Below, one piece after another: positions 47,201 through 59,400 of a stretch of 64,000 bases of DNA. Below the pieces are notes generated by a model. The model saw nothing but the letters and a program-made list of their open reading frames with translations, was not told where the DNA came from and searched no databases. The translations under genes were made by a program, and so were the position numbers. Origin of the DNA: Eimeria necatrix (lineage: Eukaryota; Apicomplexa; Conoidasida; Eucoccidiorida; Eimeriidae); NCBI RefSeq assembly GCF_000499385.1, contig NW_013655111.1, positions 129,001-193,000 of the forward strand, in the 5' to 3' direction. How positions within the stretch are numbered: position 1 is the first letter of the stretch; every line of letters starts with the position of its first letter.

Positions 47201-49080
47201 GCTAACGTGGTTCGCGTAACGGCTGCTTGTCAAAATCCGGGCTATGTAGTTCCTTTGCTTCTTTTGATGCCATTCCGAAGCACATCACATTGTGGGGCAT
47301 CAGCGGTTTCAGTGTACGTTAAAGGGTTGAGGGCGTAGACTTTGTCCTCAGGGGTATGGAAAGAGTCAGCGTTTCGCACGTAATATCTGAGAAGTTCATG
47401 GGAGAGACCCTTAACCTTACAGTCCTCAGAAAGGGGAAAGTGCAGAACGTTGTGGTAAGCCTGAATGCGCAACTACAAAGCTTAGAACTAGTTTCGCTCA
47501 TAGAAAGCCTCCAAACCTTCACTTTGAGCTCACAATAGTATCTACAGTCCCCAACCTGTAACGCCAGTACGAATGACCCAAAGTTGCTAGAACCATAGCC
47601 ACAAGCATGCAGTCGAAAGCGTTGAGTCTACGGGAATGCTGTGCTCTAGGCTACTATGAATAGCGTTATCCTTAACACCCTCGCACAGTATGCCAAGCTC
47701 TAAACCCTCACATTGCGGATCCATAAGCTGCCATGCAACACACTAAACCCTACGCCTTACCAACAGCAATGAAACGTTTCAGCACGTGGAAAATTCAGTG
47801 TTTTAGTCCGCCTATGATCGTTTAGACTTCTTAGGTCGTAGTTTGAGCGTCGTGTGCAAAATATTACAGAGTAGAAACTCTTTTTACAGCTGCACTCGTG
47901 CAACTGTGGAAGTCCTGTATGCTCTGCAGCCTATATCCAAAAGTAAATAGGAGTTACCGAGTATATCTGATGTACCAATCTACAGCGCAACGTATTTACA
48001 GACACGAACATACGTGTATATTTATGTGATATGCAGTAGTATGCTTGTGCTGTAGGAAGCACAATCAGTATGCAGTCACCGGCAAGTGCAGAGACGCTGC
48101 CCAAAAGCGAATACATACGCATGGTGCTTTTACATAGCATGCGCTCGGGTTTTATGACCGCCTGCAGGTGCCCCTGGAGAAAGAGCAATGCCTTATTCCA
48201 AAGCATCAGTGGGGGATTCCAGCACGCTATATTGTTTATGGGGGTTTGGTCTTCTGTCCCCTTACTTTGGAATACTTGAAGGTGGGGGAGACGGACCACT
48301 AAATTTCAAGCATTAATTTGGTAGCTTTGTTCGCCTCTACCTTTAGCTCCTCGCTACGCTGAGGTGTTGGTAGCACCTCTATGACTGTTCAGTGCCTGTT
48401 GGCCTCTTATTCGTCCTGTTTTCGTTTCTCCGCAATTTTAGTTCCGGTGCACTCCATGTCTACTTTTTCAGGACGAGTTTGGGCCGAAGTTCCACGAGAG
48501 GGCCCCCAGCTCGCTGCTACGGCCACTGTCAGAGGTTTTCGCCACTGTCGAAGGAGAGGAGCCCATTGTGCTAACACAGGTTAGAATTTATGATTCAGCG
48601 CCAAGAATAGGGGTGCCCTGAGTTGGTGTTTCTGACGCTGTGCTAGCGCACTTATTTTTGTTGCTTCAAAAGAATGCTGCTGCCCCTTCGTTGCTTATGG
48701 TGCACGATGGTGTCGCCGCTAAAAGTCGCTGCTGGTGCGTGCTGCTGCTGGTTTCGCAGATACTGGCGTCTGACCTGACCAGTGGTTACAGCGTGCGGAA
48801 TTGCCTTCTCTCCTCCGTGGACGGAACAAAAGTTATTAATCTGCGGCACTTGGCGCAACTCTTGGGAATCAGAACACCCCAGCAGCAGCAGCCACACAAG
48901 CAGGAGCAGCCACAGGAGCAGCAGCAGAAGCAACAGGAACAGCGGCAGCAAAGCGAGTTCGTGACGTTTGTTCTGGAGGAAAAGTTGCAGGTAGTGTTAA
49001 ACAGAGAAAAGGCCGAAGCGATGCTGCCTGAAATCCTGAAGCAGCATGCCATACACAGCCAGACTAGTGACAATTTGTAA
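44293..49080 (+). CDS. Deg/HtrA-type serine protease with PDZ region (plant Deg9-like)
   Basis: S1C-family protease that degrades or refolds damaged proteins. Exons: 44293-44517 (tentative), 44688-45157, 45487-45604, 45810-45931, 46094-46939, 47352-47454, 48168-48281, 48472-48579 and 48760-49080; all phases agree, giving about 808 residues. The catalytic triad is complete: His near 218 in ITNAHCV, Asp near 249 in HECDLAVLTVD, Ser near 327 in INPGNSGGPAL. Other family blocks are VIVLGYPRGGDNLCITSGVVSR, shown in part as GYPRGGDNLCITSGVVSR, then QNVGYIVPWNVVSHLF, KYTGFPAAGV, ARYIVYGGLVFCPLT, and the plant-type C-terminus INLRHLAQLLG...ILKQHAIHSQTSDNL. Between the PDZ start (KLGVTKL) and its continuation (GILVTATDAV, then DVVMAVEGADVAGDGTVHFR) lie Ala-rich inserts, and a Gln run sits in the last exon. 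The Arg/Leu/Gln-rich N-terminus could be a mitochondrial or secretory leader; location is unresolved. Exon 1 is the weakest part. Confidence 0.9.
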
Positions 49081-50296
49081 GCATGTGGGCAGGCAGCAGC
49101 AGAAGCAGGTGGCCCGGCAGCAAAAGCAGCAGGTGGCCCTGCGGCAAAAGTGGCAGGTGACCCCGCAGCAGCGGCTTCGGGCAGCCCTGCAGTGGCCAGC
49201 GGCGACAGCGGCGATGGCAGTAGGGCGACCAACTGCCACTAAATGGCCACTACGAGGGCACTCGGCGGCTGCTCTGTAGTTGCCTGTAGCATGTTCAGTA
49301 TGCAGCAGGAACTGCGGCAGGAGCAGCAATTTATGAACTTGTTTTGTCACTGTTTTTGAGCGCCCCTGCACCTCGGGGACTAAAAGCAGCCTTTCTTGGA
49401 CGAACCAAAGAGAAGAGTAGACGGAAAACGCAGTCTCGAGCAGGGACAGAAAGAAACAGGGTGACGGCCACACGTACATAGCAGCGAAAGCCAAATGCAG
49501 ACAGGTGAAGTCTAAAGCACGGCCATGGGATTAGCGGCCGAGACGGAAGAAGCAAAGTGATGGAGGGCAGTCTGTCGAGGGCTTCGCCAGTAGGGAAAGC
49601 CTTAAACGTTGGTGTCCGGGGCCTGCGTCTTGGTACTGATATCCAAAAACATGATATCTACACCAAGATGCTGCAGACTAAACCCTAAGCCCTTACAGTC
49701 ACGTAAAACCGCTGTCACATGCCCGGTGAAGTGTAAATGTGGAGAGAAATGCTGAACTCCTAACGCCTATTCTTGAGTACCTAGCTTGCGGCACATAGAG
49801 CAGCAGCGTAAGTAGCAGCAAGATCTGCAGCACCGTAGGTAGCAGCAGAAAAAGAAGCGGAGACGAAGCTACTGCATAAATTCCAGCAGCATTAACACAA
49901 ACAACCAAGAGCATCAACCGCAGCGACAGCGCCAACCGCAGCAAGCATAGTGTCCAAAAGTGTTGCTGCTGACGTCATTTGCGTCTTTAATTCCCTTCTA
50001 AAATATGTAATTAGTTTGTTTAGACTTTGAATTTGTCCGTGGGTCAGACAGTGTTAGTTCCAGAGGTAAATCTTCCGATGGGCCCCTCACTATCCGCAGC
50101 AGCGTCGGTGTGGGGCGACGGGGGCCCCCATGATTTACTCCGTTCAGGGGTGCTTTTAGTGGTTAAGGCACAAATGCCGTACGTTTCGTTGTTAAATTTC
50201 TAGGGTTTTGAACGGATGGCATAGATTTTAGAGGATTTAAAACCCCCCAGTGGCCGTGTCAAGTTCTCCCCGAGAGTCTTGCGCCTTCGTTGGAAA
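49081..50296. other. Intergenic region
   Basis: No gene supported. It begins with triplet-rich DNA just after the protease stop, then a purine-rich piece (about 49380-49560), a telomere-like word (49677-49694) and a GCA-rich piece on the minus strand (49780-49950). It should hold the promoter of the GTPase gene. Confidence 0.5.
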
Positions 50297-53200
50297 ATGG
50301 CCAAGGTTAAAAGTAAGGCCTGGCCTAGACCCTACGTCCTAATTACCAAGGCTTGTGCCTTGAATTTCAAAGGCCTACACGACAGCCATCAGTTCAAGGG
50401 CCTACGATCTCAAAGCCGGAGCCAGCAGCTTCACTGTGTTGCCTTCCTGCATCGATGTGTTGACCATCTTGATGCGCTGTGGCCTCAAGGGCTTGGGCGT
50501 GAGGGCTTATAGTTCAGCGTTTGAGGTCAGGAGTTCATCCTGTGTGGGTTGTGTTTGTGTTTAGAGCAATCTAAGAGGCGGAAGCTCTCACAGAAGTACA
50601 ACGTAAGCCCCAGTTTCAAAGCCACACGGCCTAACCGTAGACTTGAGGCCCTACAAGTAAAGTATTTCCCCATGGGTAGAAAAGCACCCCAATTCAAAAC
50701 ACAAGATGCAGATGCTAGCTGCTGTTGTCCTGCAGATTCAAAAGAAAGTCCGGGAGCATCGAAGGAAAATGCGAAAGGTGGCGAAGAACAAAGACGGCCC
50801 TGTTAGGAAAAGTAAGATGAGACTTGGCGCCTTCATCCCTATTGTTGCTGCTGGAGCTGCTGCCGCCGTCACTGTGTTGCTGCTGAGGTGGTCTTCCACG
50901 GCAATGTTCCATCTATGGCTGGGGCCTCTTGGCTGGCTCGTGGCGGTGGCTGGTGCTGCTGCTGCTACTTCCTCTGTTACTGCCGCTGCTTATGGGCATT
51001 CAGAGTTTCGCCGGGACCCTGGTATTCCGAATTCTTACCCTTTCAAGGCGGAACTCTTGGCGAATATAGCGCGGCAGAAGCAGGAGAGGGAGGAACAGCT
51101 GCAGCGAGAGCGGGAGCAGAGGAAGCAGCAGAAGCAACAACAACGACAACAGCGTCAAGAGCAGTCCGAAGCAGCTGCTGCAGCTGTCCAGGCAGACGGA
51201 GCAACAGACGCCGAAGCTCTGCAGCGAATCGCGGACAAGGCAGCAGCAGCAACGACGACCTTTGAAGCAGCAACAGCTGCTGGTCCTTCGGGTTCGTCTC
51301 GCAGCAGTAGCCACCACAAAGCTTCTTGCGAACCCCCAGTGGCCCGCAGAAAGCCGTTCCCCAGTCTCACGGCGGAGCTTCAGGGCTTACGATTGTAAAA
51401 GCTTAGTTTTTTTATTCCCGTTTAATGTACGTGCAGAGGCGGACCTGGCGCTTCAGTCGATTGCTTCTTCTTTGACTCTGAGCAGTAGCAAACAGCAGCA
51501 TGTCGCTGCACTGCAGCGGCAGCAGCAGCAGCAGCTCCGGCAGCTCCTGGCAGCATCAGACATCATTATACATGTCTTAGACGCGCGACTGCCCCTGGCG
51601 TTTCGATGTGCGGGTCTAGAGCGATGGGCACTTCGGTAAGCTGAACGCTTCTGGATGTGCAGCACAGGCTCTAGGGTTCGACGCTAAGCCTTGCCTGTAC
51701 GTGGTACTGCTGGTCTATGCTTGCATTTTCCACCTTAGGTTTAGGTTATGCTGCCTGCGTTTCCAGGGAAGGAAAGAAGGTCATCTTGCTACTGAATAAG
51801 ATTGACTTGTTGCCTGCTGCTGCTCTGGCGGCGTGGCTGCATCACCTGCAGCGCAGCTCTGCGTGTCCTGTCCTGGCTTTCAAGTGCAGCAGTAGCAACA
51901 GTAGCAGCGCCGGCAAGCGCAGAGGCAGATGGTGCGCAGCAGACCCCCTCCACGCCTCAGATAAACTAAAGCGGTAAGTTTCAGTCGTAAGCCTTTGGGC
52001 ATGATATCTAAGTTCGGACGTAAGCTCTATAAGTTCTTGTAATACCAGGTGTTTGTTGATGCTGAGGCTACGTCTGGTGGCAAGACAGCGTTTAAGCGTT
52101 AGAGTTCATGGCTTAAATTTTAGATTCTGGGGTCCTATGTTTCGGCTTTGCTGCAGAAGTAGTTCACACGCCTTAGGCGTGCAGCCGCTTCTGAAGCTGT
52201 TGTCTTCGATAGCCCATGCTGCAGCAAAACCGTCTCGTGGGGCTGCAGCAGCAACATCAACAGCGGAAAACGACACAGTTGCCGCCGAGAGCGGTGCCTC
52301 CGCCACCAGTTCCTCCAGCCGTCCTGCGTTCGGAGGTGGTAGCGGCAGCAGCAAGGCGTTCATGACTGTTGGGGTTGTGGGCTATCCAAATGTGGGCAAG
52401 AGCTCCGTGGTGAACGCGTTGACCCGTAGCGCATGTACAGCTTCAGTCGCTGCACTGCCTGGAAGCACTCGCCAGTTGAAGTTCATCAAACTGGACTCGC
52501 AAACACAGCTCATCGACTCCCCGGGGGTGCTTTTTGCGCCTCCAGCAAAAGAGGAGGACAGAGCCACCATTCTGCCGCATCCCCTGTCCATCCTAGCTCT
52601 ACAGCAGGAGCAGCAGCAGGGGCGGCAACTGGAGAAGCCATTGGTGGCTTCTGCATCTGTGCTGCTGCAGTCACTGCTACCGGTGCCACAGATACCAGAT
52701 CCTGTTGCAGTCGCCGAGGCGCTGATATCGATTTCATGCATACAGACACTACAGCGACTGTACCACTTGCCATCATTTTCAAACCCCAAAGAGGCATTGC
52801 ACGCACTGGCAATGCGTAGAGGCAAGCTGCTAAAGGGAGGAACAGCAGATATAGATGCAGCGGCGAAGATGTTTCTTCAGGGGTGGCAAGAGGGGAGCAT
52901 TCCCTACTATTCTTTGCCGTCAGGCTTCAGGGATAATGTGAGCTGAGACAGCTCACTAGTTAATTTAATAGCTGCCTTCTCGGTCATTTACAGTATCCAG
53001 TTAACTTCTGATGCAATTAGTCACGCTCGTCACTTTGCTTATGGTATAAAGCATCCACGCACTTAAATGTCGCTTTCGATCTGTTTATGGCTCCCGGTCT
53101 GCGCCCATTTACGAATCTTTTGATCGACCCATTTGCTTTTCGTACTGGCACTTCGTTAGGTTGTCTGCTTGTCATTTCGTCCTCTTGTTTAGTTGTTATG

Positions 53201-54456
53201 TATCTACTCTCCCAGTTTCTCTTCTGGGATGGAATGAGCAGACGGAATTGAAGGGTGCAATGCGTTAGAGCTGAGTTCCATTTTTCCAGCTCCATGTTTT
53301 CCTCCTTTTACCCCTGTTGTTGTTGCTGTCGTTGCAGGAGCCTGTCCGACTTGTCAACAAAAGTGATATGGAGGACGAGGCCATTGCTGCGCTGCAGCAA
53401 GAGCTTGCAGACAGGCAACTGGCGGCTCTCGGAGTCACGCCAGCAGCAGCATCGGCACCAGCCAGAGGGCCAGAAGCAGAAGCAGAAAGTGAAGACGCGC
53501 AGGCGTCTCACTCTGGGCATGGAGCGATGGTGAGCGCAGCGCAGCACGACAGCTGTACCAGCGGGCCCAGCAAAAACAGCAACAGCAACAATGGCAGCGG
53601 TGTGACGGCGATGTGATATGGTCGTTTCCATTTATATATTGAGACAGGGACCTGTATCTTTCGTTGATTGCAGCCTTGCTGACTCCTTTTTTTGTTGCTG
53701 CTGATGCAGCGCCTTATGTTTAGAGACATTGCTATGACAAAGAGACAACGGGAAGAACAGCGAGCCAAAACAGAGGTGCGGAAAAGGTTGCACGGGACAA
53801 GTCGTTCTTACCATGGTTTAGGGTTTCTGGTGACGGTGCTCGGTATAAAGTCGGAAAACTGGGGCTTGCAAACACGTAATTAGAGTTTAGCATCAAGTCT
53901 TAGGTTTTGAAAGTTTACAGGTGACGATGTGGGGTAGAGAGCCTGTGGGGAAATGCAGGCCTCTGAACGGATGGAGCATGTGGCTGCACGACAGAAGCAG
54001 CGCAAGGTATGGAATTTGCTGCCTATAGAGTTGCTGCTGATAAACGCCACTGGCCGTTGCTGCTGCTTACTGTTATTTTCGTCGTTTTGTGCTGGTGTTT
54101 GTTGCTTCTCCTTATGCTGCAGTTCATTACTACTATTCACGGGTGCTGCGTTTTGTAGCTGCTGCCTTACGTTGCTGTTATTTTCTGCTGTTGGTCGGAC
54201 GAGCTGCAGTTAATTGCTGCAAAGGTGTAAAGATTTGCTACTCTTCTGTGTGTGTGGCTTCCAGCTGGAAAAGAAAATGCGTCGTGGAGAGGCGGCAGCA
54301 GTGTCGATGGAGGTGAGTGGGCGTGGCCTTCAGGGGTTTCTGGTGTTCTGCAGCCCGGAGCTAGCTGCGTAGGTGCTTGATTGGTTTCATGCGCGTGCTG
54401 TGGTTTAGGAAGACAAGGCAACTGAGGGCCAAACAGAGGTGACGGAAGACTTTTGA
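50297..54456 (+). CDS. GNL3: Nucleostemin-family circularly permuted GTPase
   Basis: Nucleolar GTPase of the GNL3/GNL3L/Grn1/Nug1 group, acting in large-subunit ribosome assembly. Exons: 50297-50312, 50565-50602, 50736-50811, 51004 to about 51350, 51437-51635, 51767-51973, 52157-52937, 53338-53529, 53710-53775, 53959-54006, 54265-54312 and 54409-54456. Phases match everywhere except the exon 4 to 5 donor, which I could not place. The spliced N-terminus MAKVKKQSKRRKLSQKYN runs into IQKKVREHRRKMRKVAKNK, the basic nucleolar signature, then RRDPGIPNSYPFKAELL. GTPase motifs come in permuted order: DARLPL, then G4 NKIDL, then G1 GYPNVGKSS, then G3 DSPGV. A Gln/Ala-rich stretch sits in exon 4 and a Ser-rich one before G1. 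The C-terminus is spread over five small exons of basic and acidic residues. Which GNL3 paralogue it represents is not resolvable here. Confidence 0.92.
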
Positions 54457-56413
54457 GGCACCTTTCCACATACAGCTGCTGCTGCTGTCATTGCAGCAGC
54501 GTTGTAGCACTAATGAACCAGTAAATGTTAACCTGCACTTCCTTGCGGTGCCTCTGGTCGTGGAAGGCTCCACTTGTCTTGGCCTTATGTGACCCATAAG
54601 ATACGTGTTACGTGCTTTCGCCCGGTCTTAGAGAATACCTGGCTTCCCAGCTAGCCAATTTGTTTGCATCAAGGCGCTAGTCAGCTGACTGCCTGGAGAA
54701 CTTTTCTTGCTCTTTGGGCGCGACACGCTCTAGTTGAACCGCAGGTCCTCAAGTCCTGTGGGGGCATCGAAACAGCTAATATTTTACTGACAGGCTCATC
54801 TATATGAGCTGACCAGCATTGCTCTCACCTGAGTGGATAGCAATGTGCCCTCCAGCTATACGGAACGGTAGCACTCAGGTGTGGTATTTGAGTCGTGGAC
54901 TCGCCAGGCCGTAGGATTGATTTCGCACGGCAGCGTAGGACGAAATACACGCGTATTCCCCGTGTGCTCCGTATGTACAACACGTCATCTACGCAGGCGT
55001 TCCATAGTAGAAGCGTAGTACACGCAGCGCACCCCATTGTGTGTGGCATGCTCTACAGATGGCTTTGCAGAGCGGACAATGATGTCCTAGGCAGGGAGGA
55101 CGTAGAGCCCTCTGCGTGCTCTTACGTGATGCCATCCCACGCCATTGACGCCTACTGTTGCGCCGTGCTTGTCACTAAAGTGGAGAACACTTCAGACTAA
55201 ATCACGCTTCGCTGCTAACATGGATGGTCACATGATGTTCAGTGTGGAGTTCGTGCATGCACTGCTGTGTTTTTCAAGTGCGGATTCGGAGGATTCGAAA
55301 AAAAAATGCGTTGTGTATATCCCCAACCCAGAAGCACGCTCGGTGATTCGAGCAATTGGGTCCTACGAAAGCGACACAGATCGGCTGGGCGCATGCGAAA
55401 CAAGAGGCAACACCCCTTCAGTACTTCAGTTTAGGGGAGGCAGTGTACGTTTTTGCGTTTGCCTGTACGGTTTTTAGATGGTTCTTTGGAAAAGCTTGTT
55501 TAGATCTTCGGGTCGGCCCACCAGCTGAGAGGAAGGCAGAGCATTTCTTGCTGGGGTCGTTGGCTGGTGTGGAATACGACACCATTTCCGAATTGTTCTC
55601 TCCATTTACTGCAGCTGCAAAATGCATAACCATGGATAATGTGCTCAGTATAATCGGTGTGGTTTCGTTCCACATACTTGAGAGAATCATATTCATTGCG
55701 AGTGCTCCCATTTGTACCTAACATGGGATGTATGTAGTAGCAGCAGCCTGTCTCCCGGACAGGACAGCCCCAAGCCCCAATTTTGGGGCCTTTGGTGTTT
55801 GTGTTTCCCCTCTAACATTTCAATGAAGGTAGGTGAATAGTGCAGCTTTGTTTGTTTATTCATCGCCGTGCTGTACTTACACCCCCTAGCCCTGCCTCGG
55901 CGTTGCCCCTGAGGGCCCCCACCGTACCTCCAGGAGGCTGGGGCTTTGGTTACTGGCTGACAGCTGATTCGCTCGGTAGGTCGAATTTGAAGAAAAGCCA
56001 GTGCTGTTCAACACCATTTGGATTCTTGAGACTCCTGGTGGCTCACCTATGGGGCAGTGGAGAGCAGGGAGAGCCTGAGTAGCACTACCAGCGCTGCTGC
56101 AATGCAGACAGTTTCGAAAGCGTGCCGAAGGCCGCCAGAATTGTTGAGGGGTCTTGAGGCCATTGCTGTAGGCGCTGAGGGCATTGGTTCCGCTGGGATA
56201 CGCAATGTGTTTTGACTTGCAGCTGCATGAAGCAGCTGCTCGTGTTGCTTAACCCGTTTTTGCTTGTACTGCAGCTCGTTGTAGCCTACTTTAACTGCTT
56301 CCGCGTGCCCTTGTCATTTTGTGTTTTTTTTTGAAGCATAATGTGTCTGCTGAGTTGTATAGATGTGTCTATGCACTTTTGTTTGCAGATTCGATATCTG
56401 GGCTGCGGAAAGA
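54457..56413. other. Intergenic region
   Basis: About 2 kb between two plus-strand genes, with no frame showing family features. Short frames at 55145-55720 overlap on both strands and lack support. It should contain the promoter and leader of the ESRP-like gene. Confidence 0.5.
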
Positions 56414-59400
56414 ATGTCAACAGAAGAACCCCAGGCGGTTGTGGCTGCAGCTCCCGAAGAGAGCGCAGCTGATTCCAGCACAGGCAGCAACAGCAACTCT
56501 AGCACAGCGGAGGCGGTAGCTGCCGCAGCAGCTGCTGCTGCGGCGGCGGCGCAGCTCGCTGCAGCTAGCAGTTCCCCTGAGGTCACGCTTACCGGACAGC
56601 TGTTCCCGACTCTCTTCGTAGTTGATTTCTCCTTTGTAAAGGCAGGCAACATTACGGAGGTGGTTGAGTGAGTGCTGAGCCCCTGCCTACATCGCCTCAC
56701 AATGCTTGTGTATGTGGACATACATCTCATCTCCTGCAATGCGCGTTCCTCGAGCTCAGTTTCACTACACCAATGAGCAGGCGTCCGAAATCGCGCTATT
56801 TGGTGCATGAGCGTGTTGGTATCACTACTGGGTCTGCTGTGGCGTCGGGTATATTTAGAAGATTCCAGGAGAGCGTCACGTGAAAGCTTGCAGCCTTGGA
56901 CTTCGCTCATCATCTCCGTCTTGTTTTTCTGCAGGATATCATGGATTGTTTTTGATGTGGCAACGCGGCAGTCCTTAGAGGAGGTTTCTGTTCTTGTCCG
57001 CCCTGAGCTGTTGTTGGCCCCAGCCGATCTCCTATCAAGTTTGGGGGTAACACAGGAGCAGCTTTTTACGGCTTGTGCGCATGCAACCCCTTTAGGCCCC
57101 TTTCATTTTGTCTCATGCATGCGTGCTTCCCACAGTGCTCAGATTTCCTTTGGAGCACCTTTGTGCAAGGCACACAAAAGCTTCGCGGCACCGGTTGCCT
57201 TCGTTAAGTTGGACTTGGGTGGCACGCACCCAACTGACCTCCGGTGTTGCGTGCACGATCTGAGTCAACGGCTGTGCTGCTTCGTCTTGCTGCTTAATTG
57301 ACACAATAAGTTGTTGAGTGGCTGCATAAAGGGGCGTCTGGCTTTAGACCGTATCTGCTGTGGCGGAGAGCATGTGGTGTGGTACACGCAGCGCCACTAG
57401 GAGAAGCTATTCAAAAGCTGGACACGGCTATATTCCAAAGAAGCCAAGACGGCGCGAACCCAGCAACACTGTGCGTTTATGGAGTAGAGAAGTTGAAGGA
57501 ATTCAGGACCTGTGCTGCCTCGCGCCAAGTGACGCTATATCCGCATTTTGCAGAAGTGGTGGTGCTGAAACGTGTCATCGAACAGTTCATGAACAGTAAG
57601 TTCAAGCAAGCAGGCCACTTTACTTGGAACGGAACAGCTGCGATAAACGTTTTCCCACAGGAGCATGCAGTGAAGTGGAGTGGGGGAAGTTTCGGGCTAT
57701 TCCTCATGTGCGAGTGAGATGGCGACTTCACGACGCGGCTTGCAGAGATTTTGTCTGGACGAAGTTACATTCGATCTTGACATTATCTGTGTGGTCAGAC
57801 GTTAGTGCGCCAATCCTAATGAAACAGTTAGCGTGTTTAGTTGAGAGCGTTGGCTCGATGCGACGAGCACTCCAGCCTGGCTGTGCTGAATGATCCATAT
57901 AGCACGTTCTGTTGGACGTTCGCTCCACTGAGACGCATTAAAGTTTTCCCTCGCTGATCACCATTGGCAACGCTGAGACTAAGGAATAAGTAGGGCTTGT
58001 CAGCGCTGTTCCTTCAGTGCGCTTTCTTCGATTGTACTGAAAAGATTGGGATACTTCGGGGAGTGTGGTTCATGAGGCGCATTTTTATTTTTTTGTAGGC
58101 TGGTTCCCATGGTTCTTCAGTGAATGGGGAATTGTTTTCGAAGTTTTTTCGGTTTGGGCAGGACGAGTTTTGTTGGAGCTCTACACATGCCTTATGTGGA
58201 AGCCGAACATCAGCGCACAGCTTACTATGTTGTTAGGTGGTCATTTGGCAGGATGAGTCCGTGCAGGATGTCCATTTTTAACTGTTGTCTTTGCGTTGTT
58301 TATTTGCTTAATACTCTTTGTCCGTCGGTTCTGGCAAGGTGGTAATTGCATGCGTGCTGTTACTGAAACATCCTATGTTTTTCTGCCGAGCCGCTAGCAT
58401 ATATCGAAGGGCTAAGACGCGTTAACCTGCAGGCGGAGGGTGCTGATGATGGCGGCGGCAAAAATTGTGCCTTCGTGGCCTGCAGGATGCGTCTGGTTTA
58501 GCATGGTGGAGCCCGTTTGCGGCGTAGCTTGGGTTGTGTGGGGTCTTCGGTGTTCTTGTTTGCAGTAAAGGGGGATGACTTGAGGAGCTTGGGCACGGCT
58601 GCGGGCGCGCTGCATTTGGCAGCACCGGAAGGGAGGGAGGAGGGGTTGGCGGCGTGTAGGTGCATGTGTGCCATTTTGTTTCTGCTGCTCTCTAAGGGTC
58701 TGGTGCTGCTTAAGGAGCACTGCGTGAACGTTGAGGATCCTCCACGACAGACCCCCAAACCTTTATCAGCGCCTGCATCAAATGGAATTCCTGGCGTTGG
58801 GACACACATCCGTTTAAGGGGACTACCGTGGGATGTAAACGAAGACGCAATTATCCGCTTTGTAAAACCCGTGGTCGAAATCAGGGAATCAGATGTCTGC
58901 GTCTGCGTCGGCCTTAACGTGCGTGCATTTACTTTCTCCCAGCACAGTAGTTTTAAGCATTCACAGGCGGTCCTAAGTATTGTTTAAAATATTGGTCGGA
59001 TCATCTGCGGAAGTTGGAGGAATAGAGGCACGAGGACGCTTTGTTTATGCGCTGGCATGATTTCACAAGTGATAGAACCTCACTTCATTTTGTGCCAAGG
59101 GGAATTACGGCGGAGTATGTGGGACATTTTGATGCTGCTGCTGGATGGTGGGCTCTTCAGAAACGCGTAACGGGGGAGGCCTACGTGAACGTTCACACGA
59201 CGGAAATGAGGGACCTGGCGGTCCGGATGCTACACGGCCGTATGATGGGTGCGCGCTGGATAGAAGTGAGTGGTCTCACTGGCTGTCTTCCTACAGGAAG
59301 CGGCGTGCATTTTGCGTATTATATGTAGGGCGTCTGGGAACGCCAGAGTCTATGCAGATGGATGAGAACGATGATATCCATTGTTGCCCCTGAATTGGAT

